Below are positions 50,641-61,833 of a DNA stretch of 64,000 nucleotides, in pieces. The position numbers were made by a program, and so were the translations under genes. Below the pieces are notes generated by a model. It was not told where the DNA came from. It searched no databases and saw only the letters and a program-made list of their open reading frames with translations. This DNA comes from Phymorhynchus buccinoides (lineage: Eukaryota; Mollusca; Gastropoda; Neogastropoda; Raphitomidae), in contig CM065704.1 in NCBI GenBank assembly GCA_017654935.2, forward strand, positions 26,639,952 through 26,703,951, in the 5' to 3' direction. Within the stretch, counting starts at the first letter, position 1. The number at the start of each line of letters is the position of its first letter.

Positions 50641-51115
50641 TTTTCTGGGTCGGCGTGCCCCACATTCAGACTTGCCTCGTATACAATCGTGGCAGCTCTT
50701 TAAAGTGATGTCTCGTTTTCAGATTTTCCTCATATACGATCGAGGCAGCTCTTTAAAGTGATGTCTCGTTTTCAGACTTTCCTCGTATACGATCGAGGCT
50801 GCTCTTTTAAAGTGACGTCTCGTTTTCAGACTTTCCTCGTATATGATCGAGGCTGCTCTTTAAATTGATGTTTCGTTTTCAGACTTTCCTCGTATGGAAG
50901 TTCAGTTTAACGTCGCGTATCGGCTTTCGCCATGTACGACGGGCTGAACAAACCAACCAGGGTATAAACAAAAACTTATGTTCCTGAATCACTGTCTTAG
51001 CCAAAAGGCAGAGAAGCGATCAGGAAGTTTTCAAAGTAAAAACTCTGAAACTTACTTTCCTCGTATACGATCGAGGCTGCTCTTTAAAGTGATGTCTCGT
51101 TTTCGTGCAAGAGGC
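50641..51115. repeat. ~60-bp tandem repeat split by an insertion
   Basis: Units CAGACTTTCCTCGTATACGA, TCGAGGCTGCTCTTTAAAGT, GATGTCTCGTTTT recur at about 50665-50894 (four) and resume at 51054-51115 after the insertion. Confidence 0.9.
50895..51053 (+). mobile_element. ~155-bp retroposon-like insertion, copy 1
   Basis: GGAAGTTCAGTTTAACGTCG... GAGAAGCGATCAGGAAG... flanked by the 13-bp repeat ACTTTCCTCGTAT (50882-50894 and 51054-51066). The same sequence is at 63410-63563. Long, variable target duplications point to retroposition. No A and B boxes seen, so it may be a short or 5'-truncated SINE. Confidence 0.8.
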
Positions 51116-51836
51116 AATTTGTATGGGAGCAACGCTTGGTCAAAATAAGATTTCTTACCAGCTAATTGAGGGAAAACACGTGAAAACTGTGATTTTGACA
51201 CGTGACGTACTGGGGTTTTAAGACAGTCCGACAGTGTTTTAATAATAATATTGCAGACAATGACAGCTACAAGATGCAACACTGTAATCACATAGAAGAA
51301 GTTATTCTTGGAGATTCAGATACATATGTGGCTATTATCACCAATTGTAAAATAGAAACATCTGTTCAGCGATATATAAAACAAAACATGTTAAGTAAGT
51401 AAAGCAAGTAATATATTGACAAACAAATGCTAACATCGTAAAATCAGTCACATTTAGAAAAATGATGTTTGTTTGTGCATCAGTGACTTTTATAAATGCA
51501 AAATCTTTACTTTCGCAGAACACCTTGAAAGATTCATTTCATTATCCCTGAGATAAACAGAAAATCACCGCATCAAAGTCACTGCATCTGAGATCTCATA
51601 TGTTAAAAAAACTTAATGAAACAAGTTGGTCACTACATCATGTTATAAACAAAACCCAATACATGTTCCATTTTTGAAAATAATTTTAAAATCATTCTTA
51701 AAGAAAGGAAAAACAAGAAGCAAACAAAACTACAACTTTTTTTTGTGTCAACAAACTTAAACTGGAAATTCCAGCAAATTTAAACTGGAAATTCCAGTGG
51801 AATCAGTTACTTTGTAGTTAACACGCTCAGCTGTTA
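51116..51836. other. no feature recognised
   Basis: AT-rich intergenic sequence; a small direct repeat AAACTGGAAATTCCAG is at 51759 and 51782. Confidence 0.45.
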
Positions 51837-52578
51837 TTAACCCCTTTGCTGCTGCCTATTAATTGCGCATACGCCGCCGGTTTGCAGCGCGATTTTTTAA
51901 CACTGCAATATCGCTACTTAGCGGCGACGTATATATATGTCAGTGGCAAGTACTGAAGCGCCATAGAGGACGTATATATATATATATATATGCATCAGTG
52001 GCAAGTACTGAAGCGCCATAGAGGACGTATATATATATGTGTCAGTGGCAAGTACTGAAGCGCCATAGAGGACGTATATATATATATATATGCGTCAGTG
52101 GCAAGTACTGAAGCGCCATAGAGGACGTATATATATATGTGTCAGCGGCAAGTACTGAAGCGCCATAGAGGACGTATATATATACGTCAGTGGCAAGTAC
52201 TGAAGCGCCATAGAGGACGTATATATACGTCAGTGGCAAGTACTGAAGCGCCACAGAGGACGTATATATATGCGTCAGTGGCAAGTACTGAAGCGCCATC
52301 GAGGACGCATATATATGTCAGTGGCAAGTACTGAAGCGCCATAGAGGACGTATATATATGTCAGTGGCAAGTACTGAAGCGCCACAGAGGACGTATATAT
52401 ATATATATGAGTCAGTGGCAAGTACTGAAGCGCCACAGAGGACGTATATATATATATATATGAGTCAGTGGCAAGTACTGAAGCGCCACAGAGGACGTAT
52501 ATATATATATACGTCAGTGGCAAGTACTGAAGCGCCATAGAGGACGTATATATACATCAGTGGCACTGAAGAGATTAA
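51837..52578. mobile_element. TTAA-bounded element filled by a 45-52 bp satellite
   Basis: TTAACCCCTTTGCTGCTGCC at the left and TGGCACTGAAGAGATTAA at the right look like worn ends of the TTAA MITEs. Between 51930 and 52565 are about 13 units of GTCAGTGGCAAGTACTGAAG, CGCCATAGAGGACGTATATA, with a variable (TA)n. The unit resembles the element's own right end (CAGTGGCACTGAAG). Confidence 0.8.
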
Positions 52579-52760
52579 CCCAAATTAAGCACAATGATCT
52601 AAGTTCTAACACATGATGATAGGCCAAGTCTCCAGTGTTTTGGATGTTTCTGAACACAAGCACACAAGAAACACTCATTTACATACATTTTTAGAGAAAT
52701 TATTCAAACGTAAGTTTTCTAACCGAGTGTAACACTATTTTCAGCATGAATTGGTATACA

Positions 52761-53170
52761 TGACCCAGCACCATGAATGGGACATTAAGTGTAAAACTGA
52801 CCATTCTGGGGAAATTATACATTTGAACACCAGACAATTATCGTTCTAATGATACAAGAGCCATTCTTGTATCTTTTTCCGTGTCAGAGTTATGAGCATT
52901 TAAAGTTAGTAGGGTGAGCGTCGGCCAATTTGAGAAAACAGTTTAAAGTCTAGCCTAGCTGAAGAAAATGCATTAACCTACTTGTTTTAATGCACAGACC
53001 ATTTAGAGACCATATTAAAGATTATACTTTATAAATATGAAAGATAAGATGTTAGAGAACATGAAAATACCCATAACTCAAAATTGACAAAAAATGAATT
53101 TTTTTACTTTAAAAGCCTGTTGTGAAAAACTAGCCTTGCGACTTAATGTCCCTTTCGTGGTGCTGGGTCA
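52761..53170. mobile_element. MITE with TGACCCAGCACCA ends
   Basis: TGACCCAGCACCATGAATGG and its near-complement ending GGTGCTGGGTCA; arms of about 25-30 bp continue with GGGACATTAAG / CTTAATGTCCC. 410 bp; target duplication unclear. Confidence 0.8.
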
Positions 53171-54038
53171 CATATATGCCACAAATAAAATGCAATCAAG
53201 TCAAAATTGACAATAAAAGACAGGGCTTTGAAATAAATCAATTGTTTCTTTTTTTTCATTCAAAAAGGAAACAAAAATGAGAACAGCTTATAAGCAACTT
53301 GCATGAAAAAACACCTAACTCTTAATAACTTAAAGCCTAGATTAAAGCCTAGCTCAACATCATACCCACTTCATAAATGTATTCCTTATCAACAGCCTCA
53401 TAACTTGAGCATGATTAAAAGTGCAATTCAAAACTAATTAACATTTAAATGTACCTTTTATTAATATAATAATCAATTTGAGTAATTAAATTCATTTTTA
53501 TGATTGTTAAGTATTATATATCAATCAATCAATCAATATATTTATTGTCCATTTTACAGGAAATTCTTTTTGCAGCGATAAAACAATCAGCAAAACAACA
53601 CAATAAAGACAGAGACAAAGTATGTAGAAAAGACAAAATGAAAATTGATCTCAAGTATAATAAAGTATATCTGAACACACACATATATATATATACATAT
53701 TGGTAATATTACATTTCCAGAACTGGACTATGTTTCTAATGCTTCACATATTTTACGGCAAGCAGCAAAATCTTAAAAAATATATGATTATTTAATTTTG
53801 AGAAGACAGGGTCTCTATCTACAAGATCATCTATCATGATTAATATCAAGCCACTAAATGCAAGCACTACATCTCAACATCAAGTGATCTACTAGGTGGA
53901 GAGAAAAAAAACCCACAGCAATGCCGACACCGCATCTTAACCTTGATATTGTGAAAAGATCATTATGCACACAACAAACTACCAAATCTTTCTATCCCAA
54001 ATTCAACTGCCGTTGAAATGGAACTTTCGCCCACTTTT
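53171..54038. other. CISD3 downstream region, no further gene
   Basis: AT-rich; an ATCAATCAATCAATC tract at 53520-53535 and a (TA)n near 53683. Probably includes the CISD3 3' untranslated region, but its end was not determined. Confidence 0.45.
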
Positions 54039-54230
54039 TTACTTGACGGCGTCCTGAATGTATTGCTGTTTGTGAGTGCCATCGCAGAAGGGGGCCTTGT
54101 TGGTCTGCTTGCAGTTGCACAGCCAGTACTCTTTCTCCTTCTCCACCTCGAAGCGCAGCGGCACCCACTTGTAGCCCTTCTTCTTCTCGGACGTCCCCCA
54201 CAGCTGCTTGTGAGAGCCATCACACAAAGG
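54039..54230 (-). CDS. CISD3: CISD3 last exon
   Basis: Acceptor GCTTGCAG, then PLCDGSHKQLWG through KGYKWVPLRFEVEKE to CDGTHKQQYIQDAVK and TAA. Holds two ligands of cluster 1 and all of cluster 2. Confidence 0.93.
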   Translation of the reverse strand, partial: PLCDGSHKQLWGTSEKKKGYKWVPLRFEVEKEKEYWLCNCKQTNKAPFCDGTHKQQYIQDAVK

Positions 54231-56134
54231 CTGCAAGCAAACAAAGCGACCAGCTCAACAGGGAACAGTGGAACCTCCCTTATAAGACCTTCAAAATTCA
54301 TCGATCGAAAGTTTGTTTTACGTCCTCCTGGCCGAAGCCATATGGGACATTACCTTTTATAGAGTTGTTTTCTTTTTTAATAAAGTTAGACAAAATTCAT
54401 CCAAAATGAGGTCTTATAAGGGAGAGGTCTTGTAAGGGAGGTAATCTTAATACAAAGAAGTGCAATGTCTCAGAGAAGTAGGTCTTATGTGGGAGGGAGT
54501 CTTATAAGGGAGGTTCCACTGTATTAGATTTACCAGACAAAAAGAAGTGGTCCTAGCTATGGCGATGATATGAAAGCTATGTTTGAATCAAAACTGTATT
54601 AAGACTAATATACAGTGGTGAACTGATAACTCAAAAACACTGCATAACTCACAGTAATTTTTGGGTCTCTATGCTGAAAAGTCTTTTTAACTCAAAATAT
54701 TGGCTATCTCAAAATAAAATTTCAGTCCCTTCAATTTTGACTTTATAGCGATTTTTACTGTATAAGAGAAATTTGTTAAATTGTTCTTACCAATTTTATG
54801 ATGAAAACTATCCCCAAAATGTCATTTTAAAAGTCGTCTTTTGTAAGGCCGCTGATTGTTTCATTTACCAGGTAATTAAAGACTGCGCGGCTGTTGTGTG
54901 TACTGCACTACATGGGGCGGGGGGGTCCTATTAGATAATGGCCTTTATCATGACTGTGACCCATTTTAGCAAATTTGGGACAGGTCTTCGTTTATCAAAG
55001 GAAGACGGCAATTTTCATCACTTTACAATTACAGCCTTAATCAAAGTTTAAAGATTTACTGCCAACAGAATGAAAGGTGTAAGAGTTATAGAAATATGAC
55101 ACTCAATAACAAGAATTCACACAGGTTTGCTTGACCAATGAAATCTTTCATAAAAACTGAAATGTCCGTTAATAAAGTATCCTGAACCCATCCTACAACA
55201 CACACACTTTTTGTCTTCTGAATTACAAATGAATTAAAAACTATCACAGTTCACACACACACACACACACACACAGACACACACCTTTAATGGCTTTATC
55301 TTTAACCTTGTTCATTATCGGTTATATTCTTTAAGTAACTTTATTTAATGGGGTGGGGGTCATGATTACATCACTAACTTATTATATTCTTACATATTCT
55401 TACTTACAATACAGACACATCTACTCACAACTCAACCACACCAAAAACACACCACAATATATGTTAGTCTGAATCACTTTTAGTGGAAGGACGTTAAACT
55501 GAAAAACACACACACACATACACACACACAAAACAACATATAGTATTTATACGGCGCTGAATCTTGATACAAATCAAATCAAAGCGCGCACACACACACG
55601 TTAGCATTCATAACACATTCACACAAAAATGCAATATAAAGTGAACACACATTCGACATAAATGGTATACAGCAGAAACAGACCTAAAGGCAAGAGAGAA
55701 GAGAAATAGAGTGGAGCCTCAATGACAGAGGGAACAGGTGGGTTTTGAGGTTAGATTTGAAGGCTGAGAGGGTCGGTCGCTGACGGAGGGAAAGAGAAAG
55801 TTTGTTCCAAGATGTTGGTCCTGAGACAGCAAAAGAGCGCCGACCAACAGTTGAAAACTTATACCTAGGGATCTGGAGAGAAAGCGGGTAAGAAACTGAA
55901 CGTAAAGTGCACGCACACACACACACACACTACCTGATTTTTGCTGGTGCCACACGTACACCAGTGATAGCCTTTCGCAGCCTTCAGCGCAATTTTGAAG
56001 GGTTTCTTGTCGTAGATCTTCCCTTTGGGAGGATTGGGGGTGAACTCATCAGGAAACTGGGGCGTTTCAGGGTGAGGCTTTTCCTTCTTGCCTCCATCGT
56101 CCTTGAGGTCATCACCGCTGATCTGGCGACACTG
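54039..56134 (-). CDS. CISD3: CDGSH iron-sulfur domain protein 3 (partial, 5' exon not found)
   Basis: CISD3 (MiNT) is a mitochondrial matrix protein with two CDGSH domains in one chain, each binding a 2Fe-2S cluster by three Cys and one His. Exons found: 55934-56134 (67 codons, phase 0) and 54039-54230 (63 codons and TAA). First domain, across the junction: CTCGTSKNQ-PLCDGSH. Second: CNCKQTNKAPFCDGTH. Both keep all four ligands in C-x-C-x(n)-P-x-C-D-G-[ST]-H. The stretch before the first domain (KPFKIALKAAKGYHWC) matches the family. The first coding exon with start codon and targeting peptide was not found in 56135-64000 on the minus strand. Two domains rather than one exclude CISD1/2. Confidence 0.93.
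54266..54521. mobile_element. GTGGAACCTCCCT MITE, copy 3
   Basis: CAGTGGAACCTCCCTTATAAG and CTTATAAGGGAGGTTCCACTG (inverted ends); GAGGTCTTATAAGGGAGAGG repeated inside. 35 bp upstream of the CISD3 last exon acceptor in gene orientation. Confidence 0.8.
54613..54760. mobile_element. TAACTCAAAA MITE with TA duplication, copy 1
   Basis: CAGTGGTGAACTGATAACTC and the right end GCGATTTTTACTG, flanked by TA. The interior CTCAAAATATTGGCTATCTC is present inverted at 56171-56357. Confidence 0.72.
55250..55680. repeat. (CA)n-rich intron segment
   Basis: CISD3 intron. Pure CA runs at 55254-55275 and 55506-55530, and CGCGCACACACAC at 55584-55600. Confidence 0.7.
55690..55890 (-). pseudogene. LINE reverse-transcriptase tail fragment
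   Basis: Minus strand reads LQIPRYKFSTVGRRSFAVSG then PTSWNKLSLSLRQRPTLS and AFKSNLKTHLF, the conserved tail RSF-xxGP-WN-LP-FK-LKTHLF of Jockey/CR1-type reverse transcriptases. It lies 40 bp downstream of the CISD3 exon donor. Confidence 0.85.
55934..56134 (-). CDS. CISD3: CISD3 internal exon
   Basis: Donor GTAGTG at 55933-55928, acceptor CTGTTGCAGCAG. The doubled CAGCAG is a NAGNAG acceptor that could add or drop one Gln. Encodes (Q)CRQISGDDLKDDGGKKE, a Pro-rich linker and the first half of CDGSH domain 1. Confidence 0.92.
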
Positions 56135-56170
56135 CTGCAACAGAAGTAAAAGAAGCAGAAAATAACATTA

Positions 56171-56357
56171 CAGTGAAAATCGCTTAACTCAAAATTGAAG
56201 GGACTGAAATTTTATTTTGAGATAGCCAATATTGTGAGTTAAAAAGACCTTTTACCATAAAGATTATTAAACTGGGACCAGAAAGTTATTAGTATTATAT
56301 TAGTTACCCAGTGCTTTTTTACTTTAAATCCGTTTTTGAGTTATCAGGAATCCACTG
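56171..56357. mobile_element. TAACTCAAAA MITE, copy 2 (inverted)
   Basis: CAGTGAAAATCGCTTAACTC at the left, GAGTTATCAGGAATCCACTG at the right; inverted relative to 54613-54760. TA precedes it but does not follow. Confidence 0.72.
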
Positions 56358-56589
56358 AAAAGCAAGACAACTTTAATAGCTGATTTTGAAAGACTGCATT
56401 TGGTCATGAATGAGATGCTTCATAAGACTGCATTTGGTCATGAATTAAATGCTTGTGTGTGTGTGTGTTGCGTCCGTGGCCTGACCTTTAACCCTCCAAC
56501 ACCTTATATTTTTAGAGGAAACGACAACGTTAAAGTTTGGAGAGTGCAAGGTTAAAGGTCGGGCCACGGACGCAACACACACACACAAC

Positions 56590-56710
56590 TTGGTGTAGAG
56601 TGGCACAGTGGTATCGCGTTCGCTTCGTGTCAAGTAAACCCGAGTTCGAACCTGGGTGCAGGGGATTTTTTCCTCTCATTCTGCACTAGGCCTCACGGTC
56701 TGAACGTGGA

Positions 56711-56741
<31 letters not shown>

Positions 56742-56945
56742 CATGTGCCCATGCACTTAGCATACGCTAAACCCAGTGGCAACGAAAAAATTGTCATTTG
56801 GTAAAAATATACCCCCCCCCCCCCCTCCTCAGTGACAAAAATCGCATGCAAAAAAAATAAAAATTGGGTGGCGCGCCTCTGGCTGCGACGCGCTCTTCAG
56901 GTGGGAGCAACCCGAATTTCACAGACGCCTCTGTGACTATAAAGT
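56590..56945 (+). mobile_element. tRNA-derived SINE, family 1, copy 2
   Basis: TGGTGTAGAGTGGCACAGTGG, GAGTTCGAACCTGGG, core GGATGAGACGATAAACCGAG, poly-C, tail CTCTGTGACTATAAAGTACC. Very similar to 26898-27280. It follows a (GT)n...(CA)n hairpin at 56452-56586. Confidence 0.92.
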
Positions 56946-57378
56946 ACCTAATACTAATAATACTAATACAACCGAACACGTACAATACTATAGACTCTTT
57001 GTTTTTAAAAAAACGACGTGAGCCAAAAAGCCTGGAAACTCAAAGATAGTGCCAAGTTCAACAAGGTCGGCATTTCTGCTGACAAAACACAAAAAGAACG
57101 GAATGAAGAATAGGCTCTAAGTCTAAGACAGGAACTTGCTAAACGAAAGAAAGATGGCGAGGATGTGATTCTGTTCAAAGGCAGGGTAGTGACAAAAGAG
57201 GAGAGGAAAACATTGAAAAAAGGAAGGTGCGGGTAGTCAGGCAGACAGTGGCCCTCCACACAGCAGTGACAAGGAGGGAGCTGCTGGTGGTGGTGAGGGT
57301 AAACAGTGACTCCCTAGTCGTTTCCCAAATGTACATAGTGTAAATAATGCTTCTAGTTGTTTTGATCATTCTTCTTCT

Positions 57379-58356
57379 TTGAAATGTGTTTATACTAACT
57401 CTGATACCTTAACAAACAAGTTAGCTGAATTGGAATATTTAGCACAAGAGAAAGAGGTGGATATTTTAGCCATAACTGAAGTTTTACCCAAGAAGTCTGA
57501 CCACGATATGGATCAATATGTCCTTCAAGGCTTTAATTCTATTGATATAAATGAAGGAAGAGGTGTATGCGTGTTTGTCAGGGAAGATTTAGATATTGTG
57601 CGACTTGACAAGTTTGAGAAGATATTCTCTCCATGTTTTGTTTGCAAGATTGTCTTGCCAAATAAAGAATCCTTCATCTGTATTGTTGCTTACAGATCCC
57701 CTAACAGTTCATATCAAGAGAGTTTAAATTTAAATAAGCTTATTGATTCTGTTCTTACTGAATATGACTCACACCGTGTTCTTCTGATGGGAGACTTTAA
57801 TTTCCCAGAGATAAATTGGGAAGAGGAAATTGGAAACAGTGACCAGCATCACCCATCCAGTAATTTTTTAGAAACAGTCCAACAGCATTACTTGTTTCAA
57901 AAAGTAACAGAACCTACTCACTATAGAGTTTTACAACAGGCTAACATATTAGACCTTATTTTAACTAATTATGAAGACTTTGTTTCAGAGGTGGAGTACC
58001 TTCCTCCACTCGGTAAGAGCCATCACTGTGTTTTATTTTTTACATTGGGAATTACTAAGACCTATCAGTCAGCACCAGGTGCTTCTAAATATTTAGTAAG
58101 CAAGGGAAATTATGACGACATGAGAAATTTTGTGCGTTCAGTCGACTGGACGGGGGTTGCAAATGATGATAAATCTGTTGATGATTGTTGGAGTAACATT
58201 AGTCATGTGTTAGCAGAAGCCTGTGATAAATTTGTCCCAAGAGTCAAAATATCTCCTACCCATACACATACTAATAAAAAAAAAAGACCCCATTCCATCA
58301 TCACTTCTTCAGTTCTTGATCTGATTAGAAAGAAGAGAAAAGCTTTTAAAACATAG
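57379..58356 (+). pseudogene. LINE endonuclease domain (APE type)
   Basis: 325 codons open. Motifs: LYTNSDT-type start (CVYTNSDTLTNKLAELE), ILAITEV, GVCVFVRE, the YRSPNSS loop, LLMGDFNFPEINW (GDFN catalytic motif) and GKSHHCVLF. These are the conserved blocks of apurinic-like endonucleases of non-LTR elements. It is cut by a stop before the reverse transcriptase. Confidence 0.9.
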
Positions 58357-58399
58357 AAATATAGAACTATTGAAAATTATAAAACATGCCAAAGCAAGA

Positions 58400-60220
58400 A
58401 ATCAAGTAAAAGGGGCATTTAGAAAGCATATATTAAAGAAAAAGAACGTCAACTAGCTAATCAAGCTAAATATAATTCAAAGGCATTTTATCGTTATGTT
58501 TCAAATAAAACTAAACCTAGAGACAAAATAGCTAGACTTAAAAAAGAAGATGGCACTTATACTGAGTGTGACAGAGATAAGGCTGAAGTTTTAAATGTAT
58601 TTTTTAGTAATGTTTTTACCCGAGAAACTGATAGTTCATTACCTAACTTTGACACTAAATGTAGCTCTGATATTGATTCACTAACTGTGAGTCAAGACCA
58701 AATGCAAAAAGCACTAGAGGGTTTGAAAGTTGACAAGTTCCCTGGGCCTGATGAAATTCATCCCAAAAATAATTAAAGAATTTTCTAAGCATCTGAACTA
58801 GCCTTACCTTTTACCTATTTGTTAAATAGGACTAGCAAGATGGAAGGAGGCAGAGGTTAAACCAATTTTTTAAAAAGGAGACAAAAGTATTGCGGGCAAC
58901 TATCGTCCAGTGAGTTTGACGTCAATTGTTTGTAAAGTTTTTGAAGGATTTATTCGTGACGCCTTATGTGAACATTTGACAAAAAATAATCTGCTTTCAA
59001 AAGATCAGTTTGGTTTTACTGAAGGTCGCTCATGTGTCACACAGTTGTTAGTGACGATTAATGATTGGATGTCCTCACTGGATGATGGTGTGCCCGTTGA
59101 TGCTGTTTATTTAGATATATGCAAAGCTTTTGACACTGTGCCACATCAGACTTGTACATAAACTAAGAGGTTATGGTGTGAATGGCAACCTGTTAATGTT
59201 ATCTTGGATAGAAGATTTTCTACATGGACGTACTCAGTATGTCAATGTTAATCATTCTTGTTCAGATAAAATACAAGTTACAAGTGGAGTTCTCCAGGGA
59301 AGTGTCCTTGGCCCTACCCTTTTTATTTATTATATAAATGACTTGCCAGAAAAGGTTGAATGTGAAGTTAAAATATTTGCAGATGATACAAAAGCCTATT
59401 CCACAGTAAATGATAATATGAAATCAAAAGAAAAAATTCAGAAGTGTATTGACTCTTTGGTTGATTGGTCAGAGGAGTGGCTGATGAATTTTAATAGTCA
59501 AAAATGCAAGGTGATGCATCTTGGAAAAAATAACCCAATGCATGAGTATTTTATGAATGATGGTGGTGTCAGAAGGGTTCTTGAGAGCACAAATGCGGAG
59601 AAAGACCTTGGTGTTATAGTTGATCCATTACTATCTTTTGAACCACACATCAACGATACAATTAAAAAGGCAAACCGTACTGCTGGACTACTCAGAACAA
59701 TAACTAATAAATCAAAGGAAATTATGCTACCTCTTTATAAAACATTAGTACGCCCCTTATTAGGGTATGGAAATCCTGTCTGGTGTCCCTTTTTGAGAAA
59801 ACATATTGATCATTTAGAAGGAGTCCAAAGGAGATTTACGAAAACAATTATTGGAACCAGAGATATATGGACTATGAGGACAGACTAAAGTACTTGGGAA
59901 TACCTAGTTTGGAATACAGATGTCTAAGAGGCGATTTGATTAAGGTGTATAAAATTCTTAACAAGTTCTATGATCCTAACATAAGTCATAACTAAAACTT
60001 TACTAACTCTAACTGACGAGGAGAGAACACGAGGGCATGATTTCAAACTAACAAAAAACTAAATAAGTCATTCAGCTCAAAACGTTTTTACTAACAGAGT
60101 AATAACTGCATGGAACAATCTTTCTAATGAAACTGTAAATCATTTACATGATGCATTTACTAAATGCATCATCACTAAATATGCTAAAAATCTTATTGAC
60201 CAAAAATTTAATACTATTAT
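58400..60220 (+). pseudogene. LINE reverse transcriptase, frameshifted
   Basis: Blocks in order in changing frames: KVDKFPGPDEIHPK, then NYRPVSLTSIVCKVFEG across a frame change near 58905, LLSKDQFGFTEGRSC, YLDICKAFDTVPH, GVLQGSVLGPTLFIYYINDL, FADDTK (catalytic box, F for Y), KCKVMHLGKNNP, LRGDLIKVYKIL and AWNNLSNETV. Frame changes or stops occur near 58360, 58425, 58775, 59155 and 59890. Five or more defects show a dead copy. Confidence 0.9.
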
Positions 60221-60221
60221 G

Positions 60222-60300
60222 GGGTCGGTAAGAATACCCAATCGTACCCAGCCGTACCCAATCGGACCCAACAAAGTTATGCCAAATAAACTACTTTGTG

Positions 60301-60356
<56 letters not shown>

Positions 60357-60371
60357 TGTCTGTAGTGTATG

Positions 60372-60424
<53 letters not shown>

Positions 60425-60538
60425 GTTTTCTCTGTCTGCACAGTTGTGCAGCTGTAGGACAGAAAAAGAAAGAGAGACAGAGAGAGTGAGACATACAAAG
60501 AGAGAGAGTCTGAAATGGAGACAGAGAAAGACAGGGAC

Positions 60539-60597
<59 letters not shown>

Positions 60598-60677
60598 TAC
60601 ACACAGCGAAAGAGAGAGAGACAGACAAAGAAGGAGAGAGATACACACTGTCATACAGATCGAGAGACAGACAGACA

Positions 60678-60736
<59 letters not shown>

Positions 60737-60742
60737 ACACAG

Positions 60743-60806
<64 letters not shown>

Positions 60807-60993
60807 AAACAGAGTGTGAGGGAAAATAGCCTGAGTTTTATTTCCCACTAGAGGGTAAACAGCCACTGCCGAGCAAAAAAGTACTTATAAAGTATATTTG
60901 GATTGGATTACTCACACCCATACAGTATACATACACTCACTCCCTCACTCTGATTGGGTACAATTGGGTCCGGTTGGGTATTCTTACCGACCG
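60222..60993. mobile_element. DNA transposon in the LINE tail, 8-bp duplication
   Basis: Inverted ends GGGTCGGTAAGAATACCC and GGGTATTCTTACCGACCG (outermost base differs), flanked by CTATTATG at 60214-60221 and 60994-61001. The 772-bp body is largely simple repeat: (GT)n 60304-60354, (CT)n 60374-60424, (GA)n 60541-60592 and 60678-60801. Long frames here are repeat artefacts. Confidence 0.87.
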
Positions 60994-61196
60994 CTATTAT
61001 GTACTCCACAAATTTGGAGAAATAAAAACAAAAACCCCCCCCCCAAAAAACAAATACACAATAGCCGAAGTAATTCACAGGCCAAAAAAAAGAAAGAAGA
61101 AAAATTAAAATATAAATTTATATACATTTGAGAAAAATATTTAGCAGGCAAAAGGCTTCAAAGCCATACAGAGCCTAAACTGATATGATAAGTTGA

Positions 61197-61833
61197 GTCT
61201 AAACGGAGGTCGTTCGCCAAGTCGGCGAATAGGGATAGGGTTAGAATTGATTGACCAGAAAAGGGATAGGGTTAGAACTGTAAACAACCGAAATAAATTT
61301 CATCACCAAAATAATTGACGGAAACTTTCTGGATGTGAGAACGAAAAAACAAAAGCACAAGTTAAGGGGTCCATCGAAACACCCCCAAAAAAATACCCCA
61401 AAAAACAAGGAAACTTGAGAAAACCAATATAATCAGGACATTTTTATGTTGTCTGTCTTTTCCTGCTCCCTATTACTAACCCTATCCCTAACTTTCTGAG
61501 TTTTATGCGACTCTCAGTTTTTTTTGGGTACCAACAGTTTACCAACAGTTTTTTGGGTAAAAAGACCCCCAAAACAGGACCCAAAAGGTTTTTGGGGTGT
61601 TTCGACGGACCGCAAGTTAAGTGTGTTCATACGACTGTTGTGGTTATTACTATTAGCATAGGGCTAGGATTAGGACTTAGGACTACATCTAAAAAAACAA
61701 AAGAGAAACGAAGAGTAAACTTCGATTGTGCGAAAACTATTGAAATTTACACCTTCGTCAGGCACAATTAAATTTTAAAAAATGGCTTCTGCTGGTCTAT
61801 CTGATCTCTGGCGAACGACCTCTGTTTAGACGT
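61197..61833. mobile_element. MITE with GTCTAAACGGAGGTCGTTCG ends
   Basis: The left end GTCTAAACGGAGGTCGTTCG (then CCA) is inverted at the right (CGAACGACCTCTGTTTAGAC). It contains a second element at 61367-61612. Confidence 0.8.
61367..61612. mobile_element. nested MITE with 9-bp duplication
   Basis: Ends GGGTCCATCGAAACACCCCC and GGGGTGTTTCGACGGACCG, flanked by CAAGTTAAG at 61358-61366 and 61613-61621. 246 bp. A 9-bp duplication suits Mutator-like elements. The outermost base pair differs between ends, as in the element at 60222. Confidence 0.82.

Larger units (their letters stand above)
57005..61055 (+). mobile_element. CR1/Jockey-like LINE, defective
   Basis: Order: end of a first open frame (57010-57240; KFNKVGISADKTQKERNEE, KKDGEDVILFKGRVV), endonuclease (57379-58356), reverse transcriptase (58740-59990) and a C-terminal tail to about 60220, then, after a nested transposon, a short 3' end (60994-61055) with A-rich sequence. 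It has several stops and frameshifts, so it is not active. It is in CISD3 intron or upstream sequence. Confidence 0.88.

Noticed and set aside
60140..60829. Open frames of 100-220 codons on both strands
   Set aside because: They are translations of (GA)n, (CT)n and (GT)n microsatellites within a transposon.
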